Assembly: GCA_964441765.1 (NCBI GenBank)
Contig: CAYTVI010000034.1
Span: forward strand, 1-21,565
From: Sulfurospirillum sp964441765
Lineage (GTDB): Bacteria > Campylobacterota > Campylobacteria > Campylobacterales > Sulfurospirillaceae
Direction: 5' to 3'
DNA length: 21,565 nucleotides
This document shows, piece by piece, positions 7,590 to 14,614 of the stretch (the first letter of the stretch is position 1; every line of letters starts with the position of its first letter). Both the position numbers and the translations under genes were made by a program. The notes below the pieces were generated by a model. The model did not search any database, was not told the origin of the DNA, and saw nothing but the letters and a program-made list of their open reading frames with translations.

Positions 7590-7997
7590 ATGATGAAAGT
7601 TGTTACGGGAGTAGTGGGAAATGATATCCATGTGGTCGCAAATAGACTCATCGATATTTCGTTGCAAGCAAGAGGATTTGAGGTGTTTAACCTAGGTGTT
7701 AATACTTCATTGGAAGAGTTTATTGATGCGGTGGTTGAAACGGATGCGAAGATACTTCTTATCTCTTCACTTAACGGTGAAGCTGAGGGTTGGTCTCGTG
7801 ATTTGCAATTTTTGCGTTCCGAATACGAACTGAAAGATGTTACGTTTGTCATTGGTGGTAATTTAGCCGTAGGTGAAGCCAAACAAAGCGATATCATTCC
7901 CAAATACAAATCGTATGGTTTTGATTTGGTGTTTCATCAAGTGGATTTGAACACAGGCTTAGATGAATTAGAGCGCTACATGAAGGAGAGGGCATGA
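7590..7997 (+). CDS. glmS: Glutamate (methylaspartate) mutase, B12-binding sigma subunit
   Basis: Small subunit of adenosylcobalamin-dependent glutamate mutase, which interconverts L-glutamate and (2S,3S)-3-methylaspartate with GlmE. The 135 residues form one flavodoxin-like B12 domain. NDIHVVA holds Asp12 and the cobalt ligand His14. ISSL (58-61) corresponds to the SxL motif, and VIGGN (87-91) is the GG loop that accommodates the nucleotide tail. In the clostridial proteins the first motif is DxHxxG; here the Gly position is Ala17. Length matches the family (about 137). Two in-frame ATGs (7590, 7593) are equally possible. Its stop overlaps the glmE start by 4 bases (ATGA). It is the first gene of the four-gene operon. 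Confidence 0.92.
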   Translation: MMKVVTGVVGNDIHVVANRLIDISLQARGFEVFNLGVNTSLEEFIDAVVETDAKILLISSLNGEAEGWSRDLQFLRSEYELKDVTFVIGGNLAVGEAKQSDIIPKYKSYGFDLVFHQVDLNTGLDELERYMKERA

Positions 7998-9358
7998 GTT
8001 TACTTCAAAAAGAGCGCGATGTCATCACCCGCAATGAGTATGCGGATAGTTTTGATTTTGAGGAGATTGAACACTTCATCACAAACGCTCCCAAAGAGCT
8101 TTTTATCTCACACCATTTCAAAAAACGACAAGGTGTTTTGGTTCAGCCTCGTGGTGGGTTTCCAACCTATAAAAAGATGTTTCAACTCTACGAAACCTTT
8201 ATGGGAGCAGATATCGATGTTTTACCTCTCACGGTTGATAGCAATACCCGTTTAAATGATTATGCGATGGCGAAGAAGATGCTCGCACTCTCAGAAGAAA
8301 ACGAGATGGATATGCTCAATGGTTATCCTTTGGTCAACCATGGTTATCGCACCACACGCAAGATGATAACGCACTTTAATAAACCTGTCAGTCTTCGCCA
8401 CGGTACACCCGATGCACGTCTTTTGGTAGAGACGGCATTGGCTTCTGGTATTTTTGAAATTGAGGGTGGACCAATTACCTATATGCTTCCTTATTCTAAA
8501 AATTTCCCGTTGGATAAAGCCTTTTTATACTGGAAATACGTGGATAAAGTGTGTGCTAAGTACTCAACGCTTAATGAGCCGATTAACCGTGAATCCTTTG
8601 GACCACTGACTGCAACGCTTGTGCCTCCGTGTATTGTTATCGTCATTCAGCTCATTGAAATGCTTCTTTCCATTGAAGAGGGCGTGAAGTCTTTTTCGGT
8701 CAGTTTTTCTCAAAATGGCTCGATGATGCAAGACATCGTCACCTCTAATGTGTTAAAAAAGTTAGCGCGTGAATATGCCAATATGTTTGGTGGGGAAGAT
8801 GCGATTATCAACCTTGTCTACCATCAATGGATGGGGGCGTTTCCAAGAAATAAAGAACTTTCCGATTCACTCATTAACACCAATACGGTCATCGCAGCGA
8901 TGGTAAGAGCCGATAAAATCATCATCAAAACCCGTGATGAAGCCTTTGGCATTCCGACCATGCAATGCAACGCCCAATCGGTTGCCAACACCAAATACAC
9001 GCTTCGCACCCTCAAAGGCTTACCGGTTATTCGTGATGAAGCTGAAGAAGAGAACTTGGAACTTGAAGTACGTGCCATTATGGACGCCGTCTTTAATGAC
9101 CCAGCCGATACCTTGTGGCGTAAAGTGTTCAATACGATAAAAAGTGGACTTATTGATGTACCTTTTTCCCCACACATCATCAATCACAATGCGGTGATTA
9201 CGATTCGCGATGATGAGGGCAATATTCGCATTATTGACAAAGGCAATTTACCGCTTCCTGAACGTTGTTTTGCGTATGAAAAATCCAAAGTCAATTTGCC
9301 TCCAACGCAGACGGAAGTCATCAATAAAATTATCCATGATATAGGAGCGATGTTATGA
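7994..9358 (+). CDS. glmE: Glutamate (methylaspartate) mutase, catalytic epsilon subunit
   Basis: TIM-barrel subunit that binds the substrate and runs the radical carbon-skeleton rearrangement with B12 held by GlmS. The 454 residues keep the substrate site of the Clostridium cochlearium enzyme. The arginine claw is Arg53 in PRGGFP, Arg86 in SNTRLND and Arg135 in RHGTPD; Glu157, Tyr163 and Tyr167 follow at the same offsets as Glu171, Tyr177 and Tyr181. NREsFGPLTATLVPP (198-212) is also diagnostic. This supports genuine glutamate/methylaspartate specificity rather than another B12 mutase. The protein is about 30 residues shorter than the clostridial one, with an N-terminus about 14 shorter. It overlaps glmS and glmL by 4 bases each, so the subunits are probably co-translated. 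Confidence 0.94.
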   Translation: MSLLQKERDVITRNEYADSFDFEEIEHFITNAPKELFISHHFKKRQGVLVQPRGGFPTYKKMFQLYETFMGADIDVLPLTVDSNTRLNDYAMAKKMLALSEENEMDMLNGYPLVNHGYRTTRKMITHFNKPVSLRHGTPDARLLVETALASGIFEIEGGPITYMLPYSKNFPLDKAFLYWKYVDKVCAKYSTLNEPINRESFGPLTATLVPPCIVIVIQLIEMLLSIEEGVKSFSVSFSQNGSMMQDIVTSNVLKKLAREYANMFGGEDAIINLVYHQWMGAFPRNKELSDSLINTNTVIAAMVRADKIIIKTRDEAFGIPTMQCNAQSVANTKYTLRTLKGLPVIRDEAEEENLELEVRAIMDAVFNDPADTLWRKVFNTIKSGLIDVPFSPHIINHNAVITIRDDEGNIRIIDKGNLPLPERCFAYEKSKVNLPPTQTEVINKIIHDIGAML

Positions 9359-10548
9359 GTAAACTCTTAATTGATGTGGGTAGTACCTATTTTAAAGTGT
9401 GTCAGACAAGTGGGATTAGCCAATATTTTCGTGATTTTAAAAAAGATATTTACGATGATTTGGTGACTAAATGCGGCGATATCTTTTCGCAGTACAAAAA
9501 GGAAGATATTTTTATCTGCTCTTCAGCCAATGGAGGTTTAAGTACGCTCATTATTGGGCTTACCAACTCATTTAGTCTTAAATTTGCGAAAAATATCGCG
9601 TTTAATTCGGGGATTAACATCATTGATACGATTTTGTACAGTAAAATTGAAGAGAGCAAAGCCCCGAGTGAGTTAGTGGATGTGGTGATTATCGTGGGTG
9701 GGATTGATGGCATTGGTAATGTATTTGATGAGAAGCTTTTAAAGTATCTTGAAAACGTACAGTACAGCAATATCGTTTATGTAGGAACGGCGCAAGATGC
9801 CAGCTTTTTAAAAGAGCATTTGCCTAATTTGGTCGTGCTTTCGAACATCATCACGCACAAATTACATGTCAATGGTAATGAGCTCAAAGAGTACCTTACC
9901 AACCTTTACCAAGCCGATATTGTAGGTAAGGAAGATATCAAACATCTTTATGAAATCACCGCTAATCAGATTTATTCAACACCTTACATCGTGAACCGTT
10001 CTTTGCCACTCATTGATGCAAACTTTGACGTGGTCAATCCTTTCATTGTGGTTGACATCGGTGGAGCGACGACAGATATTCACTACAGCCGAGATTTGGT
10101 GCGCGATAACATCGTAAGTGAAAGCGGATACGATAGGTTGGTCTTTAAAAAATTAGGGGTTTATAAATCAAGAGAAACGCTTGTTTTTGCTGCAAAGAAC
10201 AACGAGTTTGTCTATGAATTGTTGGCGTATCTGAATGTAACGGAAGATATTTTGGATGAGCAAAGTGAGAAGGCTCTTCGCATTTTGATGCAACTCTCCA
10301 TCTTTTTGGTGTTGTACAAAGTTTCACGCCTGAATCCTCTGTATGTGACCTTGCAACTAGAGCTTTTAAAAACCATCGTTTTAACGGGTGGTATTACCAA
10401 AGTGTTAAATTATGAAGAGGTTGAAGCGATTATAAGCTTCTTTTACAAGAAAGTGATGAATGTCCATGCCATTCCTAACATTGTTATGGACTATGATTAT
10501 GCCATCTGGACATTAGGGATGGAAAATCCACAAAAAGAGGAGAAATAA
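9355..10548 (+). CDS. glmL: MutL/GlmL-family ATPase associated with glutamate mutase
   Basis: Member of the acetate/sugar kinase-Hsc70-actin fold group found between or beside glutamate mutase subunit genes. The role proposed for the family is ATP-driven reactivation or assembly of the mutase after B12 damage, by analogy with diol dehydratase reactivases. The 397 residues show phosphate-1 motif LLIDVGSTYFKV (4-15), phosphate-2 motif IVVDIGGATTDIHY (231-244) and an adenosine-type loop IVLTGGITKVL near 341-351. It is shorter than the clostridial MutL (roughly 460 residues), mostly in the middle and C-terminal part. In Clostridium the gene lies between S and E, whereas here it follows E. It overlaps glmE by 4 bases and the ligase gene by 1. 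Confidence 0.9.
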   Translation: MSKLLIDVGSTYFKVCQTSGISQYFRDFKKDIYDDLVTKCGDIFSQYKKEDIFICSSANGGLSTLIIGLTNSFSLKFAKNIAFNSGINIIDTILYSKIEESKAPSELVDVVIIVGGIDGIGNVFDEKLLKYLENVQYSNIVYVGTAQDASFLKEHLPNLVVLSNIITHKLHVNGNELKEYLTNLYQADIVGKEDIKHLYEITANQIYSTPYIVNRSLPLIDANFDVVNPFIVVDIGGATTDIHYSRDLVRDNIVSESGYDRLVFKKLGVYKSRETLVFAAKNNEFVYELLAYLNVTEDILDEQSEKALRILMQLSIFLVLYKVSRLNPLYVTLQLELLKTIVLTGGITKVLNYEEVEAIISFFYKKVMNVHAIPNIVMDYDYAIWTLGMENPQKEEK

Positions 10549-12122
10549 TGTCAATCAATTGTATTCGTGCCCTTATTGAAAAAGCCAATCGTGTGTGTCC
10601 CGATAATATTGCGATTGTGGATGGACAAACGCGTTTAAGTTATGCTGAGGTATTTAAAAAAGTCAATCAAATTGCACGCTATTTTACAGAACTCAATCTT
10701 CCAAGTGGCTCACGCATTGGTATTTATTCGCATAAAAGCAGTGAGCAAATCATAGCCATTTTAGCGATGCTCTCTACAGAATATATCTTTGTACCCATTT
10801 CTCGCCTACTCAAACCCGAACAAGTCCAACACATCGTCAACGATTGTCAGATGGCGTGTATTATCACCGATAAAGCAAAGATAAAAAGCATTGATGAGAT
10901 TGCGTACAGTGGAAAAATTGTTACCTATGAAGCGATTGAGCGCGATATCGTCTCGTTTGAAGAGATTTATAAATGTTGCAGTGATGTTTTTACATGTAAT
11001 ATTATGGATTATAAAAATGCGGCGATTACCTATAGCTTTGGAGCGACTGGATTTCCAAAAGGTATTGTTATAACGCACCGAAATTTGATAGACAGTGCTC
11101 GGGTTGTATCAAACTACCTTCACTTAAAAGAGAGCGATGTCATTTCGGGTATCTTGCCCTTTATCTTGGACTATGGTCTCAATCAAATTTTTTGTGCCAT
11201 CTACAATCATGCAACACTTGCATTGCATTCTTTGGTTTTACCAGCCGATTTTTTCAACCATGTCATCAACGATAAAGTGACCATCATCCCATGTATGCCT
11301 CCGCACATCACACAGATGTTTGAAGGAGATGCTAAACGCCTTCCACATCCAAAACTCTTAAGCAATGTACGCATCGTGACCTCCTCAGGTGGGAAGATAA
11401 CGCCTAAGATGATAAGTGATATAGAAGAGCGTTTTAACAGTGCACATTTTTACTCCATGCACGGTTTAACCGAAGCCTTTCGCTCGACTTATTTAGACCC
11501 TTCTCAGCTTAAAATTCGTCCCAATTCCATTGGAAAGCCAATTCCTGGCGTTGAAATCCACGTTATCAATGAAAATGGCGATGAATGTAAACCACGAGAA
11601 GTAGGAGAGCTTATTCATCGTGGAGGCTATGTCTATAAAGGATTTTGGAAATCAAAAGAAGATACGCAACAACGATTTAAAAGCATTCAGATTTTGAAAA
11701 ATTGTGTCAATTTAGAAGGTGATTTGACCGATGAAATCGTTGTTGCAAGTGGAGATTATGTGTACCGTGATGAAGAGGGTTATCTTTATTTTGTATGCAG
11801 ACGAGACGATATGATAAAAGTCGGAGGCTTTCGCATCAGCCCCGTGGAAATTGAAAGTGTGGTGCATGAACGCTTACCTCTTGTAAAAGCGTGTGCCGTT
11901 TTTTCCATTGAAAATGAAAAGAGTGAAGAAGAAATTGTGATGGTTTATAGTGCACAGCGCGAAATCTCTAAAAATGAAATTTTGTTTGAACTCAAAGAGC
12001 ATCTTCCAAATCACATGATTCCAAACATTATTGTTTATAAAGAAAAATTACCGCATCTTAGTTCAACTGAAGCAAAAGTTGATAAAGAAGCACTCAAAAA
12101 AGAGGTGTTAGAGTTACGGTAA
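10548..12122 (+). CDS. AMP-forming acyl/amino-acid ligase (ANL superfamily) coupled to glutamate mutase genes
   Basis: Adenylating enzyme of 524 residues that activates a carboxylate with ATP; the product would be a CoA or carrier thioester or an amide. The core motifs are in order. The P-loop is YSFGATGFPKG (162-172), and the hinge region is LPFILDYGLNQ with Asp208. MHGLTE (304-309) is the A5 motif, SGDYVYRDEEG (401-411) holds the ribose-binding Asp403, and RRDDMIKVGGFRI (418-430) is the hinge. The catalytic Lys510 is in STEAKVDKEAL. The P-loop departs from the usual [YF]TSG[ST]TGxPKG, having Ser-Phe-Gly-Ala-Thr. Substrate cannot be read from sequence. No carrier-protein domain is fused and none lies nearby. 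Its ATG overlaps the glmL stop by one base (TAATG), so its substrate is probably linked to methylaspartate. Confidence 0.85.
   Translation: MSINCIRALIEKANRVCPDNIAIVDGQTRLSYAEVFKKVNQIARYFTELNLPSGSRIGIYSHKSSEQIIAILAMLSTEYIFVPISRLLKPEQVQHIVNDCQMACIITDKAKIKSIDEIAYSGKIVTYEAIERDIVSFEEIYKCCSDVFTCNIMDYKNAAITYSFGATGFPKGIVITHRNLIDSARVVSNYLHLKESDVISGILPFILDYGLNQIFCAIYNHATLALHSLVLPADFFNHVINDKVTIIPCMPPHITQMFEGDAKRLPHPKLLSNVRIVTSSGGKITPKMISDIEERFNSAHFYSMHGLTEAFRSTYLDPSQLKIRPNSIGKPIPGVEIHVINENGDECKPREVGELIHRGGYVYKGFWKSKEDTQQRFKSIQILKNCVNLEGDLTDEIVVASGDYVYRDEEGYLYFVCRRDDMIKVGGFRISPVEIESVVHERLPLVKACAVFSIENEKSEEEIVMVYSAQREISKNEILFELKEHLPNHMIPNIIVYKEKLPHLSSTEAKVDKEALKKEVLELR
10990..10999. repeat. TTACATGTAA palindrome, copy 4
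   Basis: Inside the AMP-ligase gene but in another frame: TTT ACA TGT AAT, read as Phe-Thr-Cys-Asn (148-151). A two-mismatch near copy (TTACATGTCA) is in glmL at 9862-9871. Confidence 0.85.
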
Positions 12123-12126
12123 GGTT

Positions 12127-12136
12127 TTACATGTAA
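12127..12136. repeat. TTACATGTAA palindrome, copy 5 (intergenic)
   Basis: Lies just after the ligase stop codon. Extended perfect symmetry TTTTACATGTAAAA spans 12125-12138, the longest of the set. Confidence 0.85.
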
Positions 12137-12180
12137 AAGTGGCTTAAGTGAAGCTTATGCAATTTTAAGTAAAGTTAAGG

Positions 12181-12186
12181 TAAAAT
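12181..12186 (+). promoter_or_regulatory. -10 element for the rpmH-mnmE operon
   Basis: TAAAAT preceded by an AT-rich TTTTAAGTAAAGTTAAGG stretch with no clear -35. The transcript would start near 12193, about 30 bases before the rpmH ATG. The element lies between the arms of a small inverted repeat, TTAAGG (12175-12180) and CCTTAA (12192-12197). No terminator separates the preceding ligase gene, so read-through from the mutase operon is possible. Confidence 0.45.
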
Positions 12187-12223
12187 CCTTGCCTTAAATT
12201 ATATTTTCGAGAAGGAATTTTTG

Positions 12224-12358
12224 ATGAAAAGAACGTACCAACCTCACAGTACTCCTAAAAAGAGAACACACGGTTTTAGACTTAGAATGAAGACAAAAGG
12301 TGGCCGAAAAGTCATTTCAGCACGTCGTGCTAAAGGTAGAAAAAGATTGGCCGTTTAA
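12224..12358 (+). CDS. rpmH: Large ribosomal subunit protein bL34
   Basis: 44 residues, beginning MKRTYQPHSTPKKRTHGFR and ending GRKRLAV, the standard bL34 sequence rich in Lys and Arg that threads into 23S rRNA. Methionine at 12224 is preceded by GAAGGAA with good spacing. It opens the classical rpmH-rnpA-yidD-yidC cluster. Its last 13 bases overlap the proposed start of rnpA. Confidence 0.97.
   Translation: MKRTYQPHSTPKKRTHGFRLRMKTKGGRKVISARRAKGRKRLAV
12332..12336 (+). promoter_or_regulatory. Ribosome-binding site for rnpA inside rpmH
   Basis: AAAGG ends 9 bases before the ATT at 12346. The only in-frame stop upstream of the rnpA reading frame is TAG at 12337-12339, directly after this site. 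Initiation must therefore occur between 12340 and the conserved protein start. This site is what singles out ATT as the start codon. Confidence 0.55.
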
Positions 12359-12684
12359 AAGCGTACGATACTCTTAAGGTAACAAAAGAGTATTCTTACA
12401 TTTACAATCATGCAAAAAAGTGGCACAGTGATTGTGCCTTAGTTTTTTACCATTACGATGCAACGAAAAAAGTTGGGTTTACGGCAAGTAAAAAAGTCGG
12501 AAACGCCATAAAGCGAAATTTAGCGAAAAGACGACTACGGGCAGTTTTTTTAGAGATTCAAGATTCGTTGCGTGATGGTGTGTATGTTTTTGTAGCAAAA
12601 GAGAAGATGAATCATATGTCGTACGAGGCACTCAAGAAAGGCATTGTCTGGTCGATGAAAAAATTAGATTGCTTTAGAGAATGA
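12346..12684 (+). CDS. rnpA: RNase P protein component, probable ATT start
   Basis: Basic protein cofactor of the RNase P ribozyme, which removes the 5' leader of tRNA precursors. The 112-residue reading frame shows the family core: YSYIYNHAKKWHSD, VGFTASKKVGNAIKRN and the RNR-type motif RNLAKRRLRA, then DGVYVFVAKEKM and a C-terminal helix ending LDCFRE. No ATG, GTG or TTG occurs in frame between the upstream stop (12337-12339) and the conserved region; the first in-frame ATG is at 12606, deep in the gene. The ATT at 12346 is the only near-cognate start, and AAAGG precedes it by 9 bases. The start overlaps rpmH by 13 bases. The stop overlaps the yidD ATG (ATGA). Confidence 0.88.
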   Translation: MGRLKAYDTLKVTKEYSYIYNHAKKWHSDCALVFYHYDATKKVGFTASKKVGNAIKRNLAKRRLRAVFLEIQDSLRDGVYVFVAKEKMNHMSYEALKKGIVWSMKKLDCFRE

Positions 12685-13034
12685 AATCTTTAGCATTGTT
12701 TTTGATAAAGCTTTATCAGAGGTTTTTTACACTGATTGGCTATGGAAGTTGCCGATATTATCCTACTTGTTCGCAGTACGCCAAAGAGCAACTTCTACAC
12801 AATGGTTTTTTAAAAGCTCTCTTTTACAGTGTGATTCGTATTTTAAAATGCAATCAGCTTTTTGATGGTGGGATTGATTATCCTGTTGTTGTAAAGTTGT
12901 TCTCATCTTCTTTTGTGCTACTTCCTAAACAAACACCCAAAACGATTCATTTTTGGTTTATACCCAAAGATAAGCAAAGTTTTTACGTTGTAAAAGCTTT
13001 TAAACCATTTGACATAAAGGGAAACTCGTGCTAG
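12681..13034 (+). CDS. yidD: Membrane protein insertion efficiency factor YidD
   Basis: Small peripheral inner-membrane protein that aids YidC-dependent insertion. The 117 residues hold the family signature: an amphipathic N-terminal helix (LALFLIKLYQRFFTLIG), the CRYYPTCSQYA motif with Cys24 and Cys30, and a helix ending ILKCNQLFDGGIDYPV. The final 45 residues or so are a less conserved extension beyond the usual 70-85. It overlaps rnpA by 4 bases and yidC by 7. Confidence 0.95.
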   Translation: MKSLALFLIKLYQRFFTLIGYGSCRYYPTCSQYAKEQLLHNGFLKALFYSVIRILKCNQLFDGGIDYPVVVKLFSSSFVLLPKQTPKTIHFWFIPKDKQSFYVVKAFKPFDIKGNSC

Positions 13035-14614
13035 ATAAATTAACCCCCCAAGTGCGCATTATCGTCGCAACTGTACTTTCATTTTTATTTTTTGCGGTCT
13101 ATGATCATTTTTTTATCCCTAAAGCGCCTCTTCTTGAGACAAACTCCACAACCTCTTCATCTCAAACACAAACAAATCCCACAAGTGCGCCAGAAGTTAA
13201 AACACCTGTAGCAGCTGATGTGGCAAATGCTCCTGTTGTTGCGGCGAAAGAGGGTGAAGTTATTGCTACGATTAAAGCAGCTTCGTATGAATTGCAGATT
13301 GATAGATTGGGAAGAATTGCAAAGTTTTATCTTTTAGAAGGTAAGTACAAAGACGATAAAGGTGAGCGTTTCCAGCTTATTGATGCAACGCAGGGTTTAT
13401 TGCCTTTAGAAGTGAGATTTAGTGATAAAGCGTTGAATGCAGATGCCTTTGTGATGTCTTACAGTGCAGATAAAAGCAGTGTTGATGTCGCTGAGGGAGG
13501 AAGTACCTTAGTCTTGACCCAAACACTTGGAAGTACTGTTGTCACCAAAACACTTACCTTTTATCCTGCGGGAAATTATGATTTACATGTAAAGCTAAGC
13601 GAGCCTAAAGAGTATTTTATTACAGCAGGTTTTCGCCCAAGTGTGGCACTTGATAGCTACACATTTCATGGTGCTTTGATTAAAAAATCAGACGGTACGA
13701 TTAAAACGATTGATGATGGTAGTGCTAAAGGCGATGAGCGATTTGATAAAGCACGTATCGTTGCTAATGCAGATAAATATTACACGACATTTATGTATGA
13801 GTTGACACAAGGGCTTGATACGGTTGTGACGATTGGAAAAGAGAGTGACCCTTTAGTGTTTATCAAAGGCAATAATGATTTCAAAGTGAGTGGTTATATC
13901 GGACCAAAAGATTTTAAACTTTTAAAATCCATTCATCCTGAACTTACCGATGTGGTAGAGTATGGATTTTTTACATTCATTGCTAAGCCACTTTTTACAC
14001 TTCTTTCATACCTTCATGGTATTTTTGGGAACTGGGGTTGGGCGATTGTTGTTATGACGATTATCGTTCGTTTGGTGCTTTATCCTTTGACCTATAAGGG
14101 TATGGTGTCTATGAACAAGCTTAAAGAGTTAGCTCCTAAAGTCAAAGAACTTCAAAAAAAATACGGTGACGATAAGCAAAAGCTTAATACTCACATGATG
14201 GAGCTTTATAAAAAACATGGTGCCAACCCAATGGGTGGATGTTTGCCGATTTTACTTCAAATTCCTGTCTTTTTTGCCGTGTATCGTGTGCTTCAAAATG
14301 CGATTGAATTAAAAGGCGCTGAATGGATATTGTGGGTACATGATTTGGCTGTGATGGATCCTTATTTTATTCTTCCTGTCGCAATGGGATTAACGATGTT
14401 TATTCATCAAAAAATCACACCTACAACGTTTAATGATCCAATGCAAGAAAAAATTATGAAGTTTTTACCACTCATTTTTACCTTCTTCTTTGTGACATTC
14501 CCTGCTGGTTTGACACTTTATTGGTTTACAAACAACCTAGCATCGATTGTTCAACAGTTTTATGTCAACAGACTTTTTGCAAAAAAGAATGAAGAACAAA
14601 AGGCAGAAAAATGA
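13028..14614 (+). CDS. yidC: Membrane protein insertase YidC
   Basis: Inner-membrane insertase acting alone or with SecYEG. The 528 residues follow the Gram-negative plan. TM1 is about 9-28, then a Ser/Thr/Pro/Ala-rich linker (35-75) and a large periplasmic P1 domain (about 78-315). The five-helix core begins at FGNWGWAIVVMTIIVRLVLYPL (about 333-354) with the conserved groove arginine Arg348. A cytoplasmic coiled-coil hairpin (LKELAPKVKELQKKY) and the helices around PILLQIPVFFAVY, FILPVAMGLTMFI and FTFFFVTFPAGLTLYW follow. Translation starts at GTG (13028) with AAGGGA upstream, inside the end of yidD. The stop overlaps the jag start by 4 bases. Confidence 0.97.
   Translation: MLDKLTPQVRIIVATVLSFLFFAVYDHFFIPKAPLLETNSTTSSSQTQTNPTSAPEVKTPVAADVANAPVVAAKEGEVIATIKAASYELQIDRLGRIAKFYLLEGKYKDDKGERFQLIDATQGLLPLEVRFSDKALNADAFVMSYSADKSSVDVAEGGSTLVLTQTLGSTVVTKTLTFYPAGNYDLHVKLSEPKEYFITAGFRPSVALDSYTFHGALIKKSDGTIKTIDDGSAKGDERFDKARIVANADKYYTTFMYELTQGLDTVVTIGKESDPLVFIKGNNDFKVSGYIGPKDFKLLKSIHPELTDVVEYGFFTFIAKPLFTLLSYLHGIFGNWGWAIVVMTIIVRLVLYPLTYKGMVSMNKLKELAPKVKELQKKYGDDKQKLNTHMMELYKKHGANPMGGCLPILLQIPVFFAVYRVLQNAIELKGAEWILWVHDLAVMDPYFILPVAMGLTMFIHQKITPTTFNDPMQEKIMKFLPLIFTFFFVTFPAGLTLYWFTNNLASIVQQFYVNRLFAKKNEEQKAEK
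13583..13592. repeat. TTACATGTAA palindrome, copy 6
   Basis: Inside yidC, read as Leu-His-Val (186-188) in the periplasmic P1 domain. Extended to TTTACATGTAAA. Confidence 0.85.

Noticed and set aside
10600..12122. The ligase as a complete nonribosomal peptide synthetase module.
   Set aside because: There is no carrier-protein, condensation or thioesterase domain in it or next to it. Only the adenylation part is present.
12125..12138. TTTTACATGTAAAA as an intrinsic terminator after the ligase gene.
   Set aside because: The stem has almost no G-C pairs, there is no loop, and the same motif occurs inside many genes where termination would be harmful.
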